Of a DNA stretch of 64,000 bases, positions 41,638 through 49,657 are shown piece after piece. The position numbers and the translations under genes were made by a program. Origin of the DNA: Pleionea mediterranea. Its GTDB lineage: Bacteria; Pseudomonadota; Gammaproteobacteria; Enterobacterales; Kangiellaceae. The notes beneath the pieces were generated by a model. It had not been told where the DNA came from. It did not search any database and was given only the letters and a program-made list of their open reading frames with translations. Location of the stretch: contig NZ_QGGU01000002.1 in NCBI RefSeq assembly GCF_003148745.1, positions 391,070 through 455,069 on the forward strand. Reading direction: 5' to 3'. Within the stretch, counting starts at the first letter, position 1, and every line of letters begins with the position of its first letter.

Positions 41638-44550
41638 GTGACAAGCGATATCAATTATAGTCTTCCATCGGACAGTTCTCTTACATCCGAGCAACAAGCT
41701 TTGTGGGGTGCTTTGGAGCAGCGCTATTGCAAAGAGTTGGCGCAGGCGGATGCCAGCGTTGTGCAACCATTAAAAATGGCGGTGGCTTTAAGCCCTTTTG
41801 TCGCCGATGTATTACTTGCAGAGCTGCCCTATGTACTGGCTTATTCTGAACAATGGGATCTGGCCAAGCCGTTAGCGTTTGAATCTATTGAACAGACTCT
41901 GAGCGAGCAATTAGCAGCCTGCCAAAACGATAATGCCGCTAAACAAGTACTGAGACGTTGGCGCTCACGTATTTTCGTGTTAATTGCCATCCGAAACCTG
42001 GTGTATTCATCCTCAATCACTATTGATTTTCAGGATATTTCTTACGCCGCCGATCGTTTGATTTTATCCGCTTACCATTGGGTCTACCCTAGATTAGGCC
42101 AACAGTTTGGTACGCCACTTGATGAACAGGAAAAACCTTTACCGTTACTAATTTTGGCGATGGGTAAATACGGTGGCAAAGAATTAAATTTTTCTTCCGA
42201 TGTAGATTTAATGTTTTTCTTTCCCCATGACGGTGAAACACAAAAAGGTCCACGGCGGTTAGAGCATCAAACCTTTTTTACCCGGTTGGGGCAGCAAATT
42301 ATTGCCTTGCTTGCCGATAGAACCGGAGATGGTTTCGTTTTTCGTGTGGATATGCGGTTGCGCCCTTATGGTGAAAGTGGGCCTCTGGCAATGAGTTTTG
42401 CCGCCGCAGAAGAATATTATCAGGATCAGGGGCGTGAATGGGAGCGCTTTGCCCTGATTAAAGCGAGGATAATCAATTCTGCATCATGCGATATAAAAAG
42501 TAACGACTTAAACAATGCGCAAACGGAACATTACAAGGAGATGTTTTATCAGTTGATCAAACCGTTTGTTTATCGTCGTTATATCGACTTTGGTGTACTG
42601 GAATCCATTCGTAATATGAAAACCATGATTGAAACGGAAGTCAGACGCAAAGGACTAACCGATAACATAAAGCTGGGTTCGGGCGGCATACGGGAAGCCG
42701 AGTTTATTGTTCAATCGTTACAATTGATCAGAGGCGGTCGTATTCGACATATTCAACGTCGCAGTTTTATTAAAGCGCTCGAGCAGTTAAAGCGAACAGA
42801 AATTATTCAGCCGCGAGTGGCTGAAAAACTATTGGAAAGTTACTTGTTTTTGCGTCGGGTTGAACATGTTATCCAGCAACTGCACGATCAGCAAACACAA
42901 TTGCTGCCGGATAATCCTCTCGATCAAACTCGATTAACGGTTGCTTTGGGGTTTAGCCAGTATGGTCAGTTTATGGATGAATTGAGCAAACACCAACAGG
43001 TGATCTCCGCGGAGTTTTCGGAAGTGTTTCATGTTGATGACGAAGAAGAGCTGGACGCCGAGCGCTTTTCGCTCGACATTCTTGAACGGGATGACTTTGA
43101 GCACTGGTATACGGAGCATGACTCATCGGTTGTGCCAGCTATGATGGATAAATTACAGCGATTTGTAGGCTCTAATTCGTTTCAGCATTTGTCATCACGC
43201 GGCAAATCAAGAATGGAATCTCTGTTTCCCAAGTTATTAAATGTCTTGTCTCGCGAGTCGGATCCTGTGGTGTCGTTTGAACGCATTTTAGATTTACTTC
43301 GTTCGATCAGTCGCCGAACCGCCTATCTGGTATTACTGGAAGAGAATCCACCGGTACTGGAGCATCTGGTAAAATTGTGCGGACAAAGCAAATGGGTCAG
43401 TGAGCAGATGATCGAACATCCACTGCTGCTTGATGAACTGCTATATCCCAATGCTTTGTATACACCGCTTGATTCCAGTGAGTTAACTCAGGAGTTACGG
43501 CGTCAGTTGCTTCGCATTGAGCCAGATGATGAAGAACAACAGCAGGAACAGTTGCGAATTTTTAAACAGACCCATGAACTAAGAGTGGCCGCTGCTGTAC
43601 TGAATAACACCATCAATGTTAAAAAAGCCAGCCGTTATCTGAGTCAGATCGCCGAAGCAATCATTGCCAGTGTGATTGTTTTTTCCTGGCGCAAATTGTG
43701 CCAACGCTATGGCTTACCTTCGATTGAAGGTGTCGATCAGGATCGCATGAAAGGATTTGCGGTTATTGGTTACGGCAAATTTGGTGGCGAAGAACTTGGT
43801 TTCGGCTCCGATCTGGATTTGGTTTTTTTATTTGATGCCGAGCCAGAAGCAACCACTTCCGGTGAGCGATCACAGTCTCACACACAATTTTTTACCCGAC
43901 TGGCTCAACGTGTTATTCATGCGTTGAATATGCGAACCGTGTCTGGCGTTTTGTACGATGTCGATATGCGGTTACGTCCATCGGGCAAATCAGGCTTATT
44001 GGTCAGCTATACAGAATCCTTTAAAGATTATCAGTTAAACGAAGCCTGGACCTGGGAACATCAGGCATTATCGCGTGCTCGAGCGGTGGCTGGTGATAAG
44101 GATTTGTGTCAGTGGTTTGAGCAACTGAGATGTGAACTTTTGGCAAAGCCGCGTGATGCAAAACAATTAAAGCAGGATGTTATTACCATGCGCGAGAAAA
44201 TGCGCAAACAGTTGGATAAATCCCAGGGCGATAAGTTTGATTTAAAACAGGGTACTGGTGGCATGGTGGATATTGAGTTTTTGGCGCAGTATTTACTGTT
44301 GGCCAATGGCGCCAGCTTTCCCCAAGAGTGTTGGTCGAGTCGTACCACTCGGCAATTTATTCGACTAAATGAGTTAGAAATTTTGTCTCGCGAACAGGCG
44401 GATCATTTAATTGAAGCCTACCGGTATTATCGTGAATTGAATAATCGTATCGTGCTTACGGGTCAGTCAAAACAATTACCCTTTGATTTGGTTTGTGATC
44501 ACAGTGCTCGAGTTTCATCCTGTTGGCAGGCCATTCTTGGTAAATCTTAG
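41638..44550 (+). CDS. glnE: Bifunctional glutamine-synthetase adenylyltransferase/adenylyl-removing enzyme
   Basis: A 970-residue enzyme that adenylylates and deadenylylates glutamine synthetase in response to PII and nitrogen state. It has two nucleotidyltransferase domains with the G-S/G-x-L-D-x-D type motif: MGKYGGKELNFSSDVDLMFFF in the N-terminal (AR) half and GYGKFGGEELGFGSDLDLVFLF in the C-terminal (AT) half. Each is followed by FTRLGQQ or FTRLAQR and RVDMRLRPYGESGPLA or DVDMRLRPSGKSGLLV. The frame opens earlier, at 41551; the GTG at 41638 with AGAAG upstream is the likely start. Length agrees with E. coli (946). Confidence 0.95.
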   Translation: MTSDINYSLPSDSSLTSEQQALWGALEQRYCKELAQADASVVQPLKMAVALSPFVADVLLAELPYVLAYSEQWDLAKPLAFESIEQTLSEQLAACQNDNAAKQVLRRWRSRIFVLIAIRNLVYSSSITIDFQDISYAADRLILSAYHWVYPRLGQQFGTPLDEQEKPLPLLILAMGKYGGKELNFSSDVDLMFFFPHDGETQKGPRRLEHQTFFTRLGQQIIALLADRTGDGFVFRVDMRLRPYGESGPLAMSFAAAEEYYQDQGREWERFALIKARIINSASCDIKSNDLNNAQTEHYKEMFYQLIKPFVYRRYIDFGVLESIRNMKTMIETEVRRKGLTDNIKLGSGGIREAEFIVQSLQLIRGGRIRHIQRRSFIKALEQLKRTEIIQPRVAEKLLESYLFLRRVEHVIQQLHDQQTQLLPDNPLDQTRLTVALGFSQYGQFMDELSKHQQVISAEFSEVFHVDDEEELDAERFSLDILERDDFEHWYTEHDSSVVPAMMDKLQRFVGSNSFQHLSSRGKSRMESLFPKLLNVLSRESDPVVSFERILDLLRSISRRTAYLVLLEENPPVLEHLVKLCGQSKWVSEQMIEHPLLLDELLYPNALYTPLDSSELTQELRRQLLRIEPDDEEQQQEQLRIFKQTHELRVAAAVLNNTINVKKASRYLSQIAEAIIASVIVFSWRKLCQRYGLPSIEGVDQDRMKGFAVIGYGKFGGEELGFGSDLDLVFLFDAEPEATTSGERSQSHTQFFTRLAQRVIHALNMRTVSGVLYDVDMRLRPSGKSGLLVSYTESFKDYQLNEAWTWEHQALSRARAVAGDKDLCQWFEQLRCELLAKPRDAKQLKQDVITMREKMRKQLDKSQGDKFDLKQGTGGMVDIEFLAQYLLLANGASFPQECWSSRTTRQFIRLNELEILSREQADHLIEAYRYYRELNNRIVLTGQSKQLPFDLVCDHSARVSSCWQAILGKS

Positions 44551-44677
44551 TGGCTAATGATTTGCAAGATGAATGAATGCTGTATAGGGATGAATGCTAA
44601 TTAATTGTGAATCGTTAAGTGAATTTGCTAAGCTTTCAATGTGCTACTAATGATGCACAAGTATACGGAGATTTAAA

Positions 44678-44872
44678 ATGACCGATACCGACAAACAAAA
44701 TGTTCCGCAAGACAGTGTCATTCAGGTAAACAAAAGCCAACTGCCTTTGTCTTGTCCGTTACCTGATGGACAAGTCTGGAACTTGCATCCCAGAGTGTAT
44801 TTGCCTATCGAAAAAACCGGGCAGGCCAGTTGCCCATACTGTGGCGCTCAATACAAACTAGCTGCTTCATAA
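44678..44872 (+). CDS. CHCC-type zinc-finger domain protein
   Basis: A 64-residue protein of the zf-CHCC family (PF10276, related to complex I subunit NDUFS6). The zinc ligands are Cys in LSCPLPDGQ, His in NLHPRVYLPI and Cys-x2-Cys in SCPYCGAQY. Small and soluble; the bacterial function is not defined. It lies 127 bp after glnE. Confidence 0.92.
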   Translation: MTDTDKQNVPQDSVIQVNKSQLPLSCPLPDGQVWNLHPRVYLPIEKTGQASCPYCGAQYKLAAS

Positions 44873-45117
44873 GGCAGGTGTTAACGATTTCTTAGCTTTA
44901 TCATTGATACGAATGATTATTATTCATTATGTGTATCATCATACAGATCCAAACTGAACAGTCATTGGTTCTTTCATCTTGAAACATTTAATTACATCAC
45001 CGGCGTAAATCTCTTCGTTTTTTCGTTAATAAATTCCGCTTAAGCTGTACTCATGGTCTAAGTTTATTGGATCACCTCCGATTGTCCGCAATCCAGTCAC
45101 CTTCTATTGAGGTAAGC

Positions 45118-46368
45118 ATGAACAAGCAAAAAGCAACCCTGGTTGGCATTATTGTTATCGTTGTCACTTTTGGCATTGTTGCCACACTTTTTAAAACCAA
45201 ACCTGCAGCCCCTAAAAAACCACAGGAAACCAAAGCACCCTTAGTTGAGGTGTTAGTGCCTCAATCAGAAACGGTACAATTTGAAGTGACCAGTCATGGT
45301 GTGGTGCAACCGCGAACCGAAACATCGCTGGTCTCCGAGGTGTCGGGCATTGTGCAAAAGGTTTCGGAGCAGTTTGTTGCTGGTGGTTATTTCAAGCAAG
45401 GTGAGCTGTTATTAAAGATCGATCCTACCGATTATCAGGTAGCTGTTGAGCAGGCTAAAGCAAGGCTAAGCAGTGCCAAGGCGCAATACGCGCAAGAGAA
45501 AGCTCGTTCTGAGCAGGCTCAAAAAGAATGGGATTTATCCGGTCGCAGTCGTCAAAATGCACCGTCGCTAGCGCTACGAGAACCGTTTCTGCTGGAAGCG
45601 GAAGCCAATGTGGAGTCTGCCAAAGCGGATCTGAAACGAGCGGAACAAAAATTGAAACGAACCGTTATCCGTGCGCCTTACGATGGCATGGTAAAAAGTA
45701 AAAATACCGATGTGGGGCAGTTTGTCGCTACAGGTTCACAGCTTGGTGTTACGTTTGCCATTGATTACGCTGAAATTCGTTTGCCGTTAACCGATCAAGA
45801 TTTGGCCTTTATTGATATTCCTGCGGTAACGCAACAATCGGATTCAACAACCCCGGTAACTCTGGAAGCCAAATACGCGGGAAAAATTCATCAATGGCAA
45901 GCCAGCCTTGTTCGTATGGAAGGCGTGGTGGATCAAAACAGCCGTGTGCATTATGCCGTTGCCCGAGTGGTGGATCCTTATTCAATATTGAATCAACAAG
46001 AATCTGAAAGTGATCAGGCGCCGTTAAAAATGGGTACCTTTGTCACGGCAAAAATTTCCGGTGTAGAAATGTCAGGGTTGGTGAAATTGCCAAGAGAACA
46101 TTTTCGAAATCTTTCTGAAGTGTTGGTCAGTAACTTTGAAAATGAACTGTTTTTACGTGATTTGAACGTTGTGCGTGCAGAAGCCGACATGGTTTATGTG
46201 AAAGGCGGATTAGAACCCGGCGATAAAATTGTGGTAACGGCTATCGAATCACCGGTACAGGGCATGAAGGTTCGACTGGAAGGCTTTGAGGAAGAAAATG
46301 ATGACGAAAACTCATCATCGGATGACGCCATAGCCGCTGGCGATACTCAAAGTCAGCCTCGACATTAA
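45118..46368 (+). CDS. RND efflux periplasmic adaptor (membrane fusion protein)
   Basis: A 416-residue HlyD/AcrA-type adaptor linking an inner-membrane RND pump to an outer-membrane channel. The N-terminal anchor (LVGIIVIVVTFGIVATLF) is a membrane helix, not a lipobox. The lipoyl/barrel-sandwich region shows LVSEVSGIVQKVSEQFVAGGYFKQGELLLKID and TVIRAPYDGMVKSKNTDVGQFV, with a coiled-coil hairpin between (QAKARLSSAKAQYAQEKARSEQAQKEW). The C-terminal 25 residues are acidic and disordered. ATG 45118 with GAGGTAAG upstream is the start. The pump gene follows after 30 nt. Confidence 0.94.
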   Translation: MNKQKATLVGIIVIVVTFGIVATLFKTKPAAPKKPQETKAPLVEVLVPQSETVQFEVTSHGVVQPRTETSLVSEVSGIVQKVSEQFVAGGYFKQGELLLKIDPTDYQVAVEQAKARLSSAKAQYAQEKARSEQAQKEWDLSGRSRQNAPSLALREPFLLEAEANVESAKADLKRAEQKLKRTVIRAPYDGMVKSKNTDVGQFVATGSQLGVTFAIDYAEIRLPLTDQDLAFIDIPAVTQQSDSTTPVTLEAKYAGKIHQWQASLVRMEGVVDQNSRVHYAVARVVDPYSILNQQESESDQAPLKMGTFVTAKISGVEMSGLVKLPREHFRNLSEVLVSNFENELFLRDLNVVRAEADMVYVKGGLEPGDKIVVTAIESPVQGMKVRLEGFEEENDDENSSSDDAIAAGDTQSQPRH

Positions 46369-46398
46369 TCGTAAACCAATTTTTTAGAGAGTTAATAT

Positions 46399-49300
46399 AT
46401 GGAAAAGCAACCTAGAGAAAAAGGGCTGATAGCCTGGTTTACCTATAATTCTGTCGCGGCAAATTTATTAATGCTGTTTATTGTTATTGCGGGTTTTGTG
46501 TCTTACAACCTGATGACAAAGCGAATGATGCCCGATGTGCAGCCTAACCTAGTGAGCATATCTGTGCCATACCTGGGCGCAGCACCGAAAGAAGTTGAAG
46601 AAGGCGTTGTCATTAAAGTTGAAGAGGCGATTCAAGATGTCAAAGGCGTAAAGACCATACGCTCCACAGCCAGTGAAGGCATGGGCAGTGTGGTGGTCGA
46701 GCTGCAAAATGATGTGGATCTGGATGACGCAGTTAATGAAATAAAGATTAAGGTGGATTCCATTTCTACGTTTCCCGGGGAAACGGAAAAACCGGTTATT
46801 TCAAAAATAGAATTTAGTGCCGATGTTATGTGGTTGTCAGTGTTTGGCGATATGGACCGACGTACCCGACAAACCATTGCCCGAGAAGTGCGCGATGACA
46901 TTATGTCTCTGCCAGATGTGAATAAGGCCGAAATATTGGGTAACCGTCCTTATGAAATATCCGTTGAAATATCCGATGCTCAATTACAAAAGTACAATTT
47001 AACCATGTCCGAGGTGGCCCGTGCCATTCGCAATTTTTCAATTGACTTGCCCGGTGGTGCCATTAAAACCGATGGTGGCGACATACGATTAAGAACCAAA
47101 GGACAAGCTTATACTGGTCTCGATTTTTCTCAGATTATCTTGCGAACTAATCCTGACGGAACTCGATTATTGCTGAGTGATATTGCCGACATTAACGATG
47201 GCTTTGTCGAATCCGACGGATACGCTCGATTTAATGGTAAGCCTGCCACAGTGATCCGGGTTAAATCCGTTGGCGAGCAAAACGATCTGGAAATCGCTGA
47301 ATCGGTTCGTAATTACATGGCGAAAAAGAATAAGTTGTTACCCGAAGGCGCAAAAATAGAAATTTGGGGCGACGGATCTTATTACCTTCAACAACGTCTC
47401 GACATGATGTTCTGGAACATGTTGATGGGAATTGTTTTAGTGTTTGTGTTATTGACCTTGTTCTTACGACCCAGAGTCGCTTTTTGGGTGCTAGTGGGTA
47501 TTCCCATTTGTTTCTTTGGTGCGTTTTTATTAATGGATAAAGTTGGACCTGTTGCAACCAACATTAACTTTTTAAGTCTATTTGGTTTAATTCTGGTGCT
47601 TGGGATAGTGGTCGATGACGCCATAATTATTGGCGAAAGCATCTATACCGAAATTAAAGAGCATGGGCATTCAAAAGAAAATGTAATTCGCGGCGCTAAA
47701 CGGGTGGCGGTGCCTGCAACCTTTGGTGTATTAACCACCATAGCGGCATTTGCGCCCATGTTAACTTTGGACTTTGTCGCCGCACCTTTCTTTGAAGCAA
47801 TCGCAGTTGTGGTAATTTTATGTTTGATCTTTTCATTAATTGAATCCAAGTGGATACTGCCTGCGCATCTGGCGCATATGAAATATAAACCTTACGATGA
47901 AACTAACAGTTCAAAACTCGGTAAAGTGCAACATGCCATTCGTGAAGGAATGGAACGTTTTGCGCTGAATAAATATTTACCAGTACTTAAAACAGTTACA
48001 AAACACAGATATTTAACCTTGACTTCATTTGTTTGTGTTTTAATCGTTTCGTTCTCGTTAATTGCCACCGGTTGGTTAAAGCAGGAAATCTTCCCGAGTA
48101 TACCTACTGATATTATCCAGGCCCGTTTCAGCTTAAGTGAAGGTTCGCCAATTACAGAGCGTGATGCATTAATTGAACGTATGGAAAAAGCAGTACGGCA
48201 GGTTGATAAAGATTTAGCCAAAGAAAATAATGGTGAACCAATTGCGCAGCATGTTTTGGCCTGGACCAGTGGCGATACCGGCGGTGGTATGTTGGTTGAG
48301 CTAACGAAAGGTGAGACTCGTGAGGTTGACTCCTGGGCCTTTGAACGGGCGTGGCGAGATGCCGTTGGTGAGGTTGCCGGGGTTAAAGAATTACGCTTTA
48401 TGTCATCAGCTGGCATAGGTGGCGATGCAGGATTAAGTTTCCGTTTAATGGGCTCCAATTACAACAATCTTGAGCTGGCCTCAAAAGAGTTGGAAGACAA
48501 ACTAGCCGAGTACGATGGTGTGTTTGATATTCGAACGTCTTATTCTTCAGGCAATCAGGAAATCGAATTGAGTTTAAAACCCGGCGCGGAATCGTTAGGC
48601 ATCACGCTGGTGGATTTAGGTCGACAAGTTCGCCAGGCTTTTTATGGAGAAGAAGCGCAACGGATCCAACGAGGTAAAGATGAAATTCGAGTCATGGTAC
48701 GTTATCCCAAAGAAGAGCGTAAATCGATTGCCAACTTGGAAAACATGAGAATACGAGCGCCCTCTGGTGATTGGGTTCCGTTTACTTCTGTGGCAGACTT
48801 TACCATGGACGAAGGCTACTCTTCGATACAGCGGGAAGACAGGAACCGGGCTGTGTCTGTGATGGCAGATATTAATCCGGAGAAGATTCAGTCCCGTACA
48901 GTCATTATGGAAATAACCCAGCAGTTTATTCCACAATTGGTGGCCAAGTATCCGGGGGTTAAATCTGAATTGAGTGGCCAAAGTAAAGAGACTACAGAGT
49001 TTTTGATTGAACTTGGGTTGTCGTTTTTATTTGCTATTGCCATGATTTACGTGCTGTTGGCAATACCGCTTAAATCTTACCTGCAGCCGATCATGGTGAT
49101 GTCAGTAATACCTTTTGGTTTTATTGGCGCAATAGCCGGCCATATGATTTTTGGTAAAAGTTTTAGCATGATGTCGTGGTTTGGCATAGTGGCACTATCG
49201 GGTGTTGTGGTTAATGACAGCCTGATAATGGTTGAGTTTGTTAATCGTGCACGGCGAGAAGGCACCCGTTTAATGGACGCGGTATTAGGTGCGGGTGTTA

Positions 49301-49563
49301 AACGATTTAGGGCAATCATGTTAACGTCACTGACGACCTTTTTTGGTTTGTTCCCGATTATGTTTGAAACCAGTTTGCAAGCTCAGGTGATTATTCCAAT
49401 GGCCATCTCTCTGGCATTCGGTATTATGTTTGCCACCTTTATTACCTTGCTACTGATTCCTGCGCTTTACCTTATTTTGGAAGATGTTAAAGATTGGTGG
49501 CGTCGTACAGTGTTGCGGCGGCCAACTTCATCGACGGCTGCGAGCGTACGACAATCAAATTAA
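46399..49563 (+). CDS. RND efflux pump inner-membrane transporter
   Basis: A 1054-residue AcrB/HAE-1-superfamily proton antiporter, with twelve membrane helices in two halves and two large periplasmic domains. The N-terminus is KGLIAWFTYNSVAANLLMLFIVIAGFV. The TM4 proton-relay motif is LVLGIVVDDAIIIGESIYTEI with the Asp-Asp pair, and the second half shows GVVVNDSLIMVEFVNRAR. Full length. The adaptor gene is immediately upstream; no TolC-like gene is in the window. The substrate is unknown, and this type (AcrB-like with short adaptor) is often unspecific. Confidence 0.95.
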   Translation: MEKQPREKGLIAWFTYNSVAANLLMLFIVIAGFVSYNLMTKRMMPDVQPNLVSISVPYLGAAPKEVEEGVVIKVEEAIQDVKGVKTIRSTASEGMGSVVVELQNDVDLDDAVNEIKIKVDSISTFPGETEKPVISKIEFSADVMWLSVFGDMDRRTRQTIAREVRDDIMSLPDVNKAEILGNRPYEISVEISDAQLQKYNLTMSEVARAIRNFSIDLPGGAIKTDGGDIRLRTKGQAYTGLDFSQIILRTNPDGTRLLLSDIADINDGFVESDGYARFNGKPATVIRVKSVGEQNDLEIAESVRNYMAKKNKLLPEGAKIEIWGDGSYYLQQRLDMMFWNMLMGIVLVFVLLTLFLRPRVAFWVLVGIPICFFGAFLLMDKVGPVATNINFLSLFGLILVLGIVVDDAIIIGESIYTEIKEHGHSKENVIRGAKRVAVPATFGVLTTIAAFAPMLTLDFVAAPFFEAIAVVVILCLIFSLIESKWILPAHLAHMKYKPYDETNSSKLGKVQHAIREGMERFALNKYLPVLKTVTKHRYLTLTSFVCVLIVSFSLIATGWLKQEIFPSIPTDIIQARFSLSEGSPITERDALIERMEKAVRQVDKDLAKENNGEPIAQHVLAWTSGDTGGGMLVELTKGETREVDSWAFERAWRDAVGEVAGVKELRFMSSAGIGGDAGLSFRLMGSNYNNLELASKELEDKLAEYDGVFDIRTSYSSGNQEIELSLKPGAESLGITLVDLGRQVRQAFYGEEAQRIQRGKDEIRVMVRYPKEERKSIANLENMRIRAPSGDWVPFTSVADFTMDEGYSSIQREDRNRAVSVMADINPEKIQSRTVIMEITQQFIPQLVAKYPGVKSELSGQSKETTEFLIELGLSFLFAIAMIYVLLAIPLKSYLQPIMVMSVIPFGFIGAIAGHMIFGKSFSMMSWFGIVALSGVVVNDSLIMVEFVNRARREGTRLMDAVLGAGVKRFRAIMLTSLTTFFGLFPIMFETSLQAQVIIPMAISLAFGIMFATFITLLLIPALYLILEDVKDWWRRTVLRRPTSSTAASVRQSN

Positions 49564-49623
49564 GCAAATGAAATACTTTTAAGGGTTAGAGTTATTTTTG
49601 AGGTGGTTTCTAAAACACACTAT

Positions 49624-49656
49624 AATCGTTCCCAATTATTATTACTGGGAACGATT
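49624..49656 (+). promoter_or_regulatory. Inverted repeat covering the ribosome-binding site of the next gene
   Basis: AATCGTTCCCA (49624-49634) and TGGGAACGATT (49646-49656) are exact reverse complements with an 11-nt loop. The right arm includes GGGA, the likely ribosome-binding site, and ends 1 nt before the ATG at 49658. The hairpin could hide the translation start. There is no T-run, so it is a poor terminator for the RND genes. Confidence 0.7.
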
Positions 49657-49657
49657 T

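Noticed and set aside
47892..48458. 188-codon antisense frame inside the RND pump gene
   Set aside because: Fully inside the well-supported pump gene and without any known motif.
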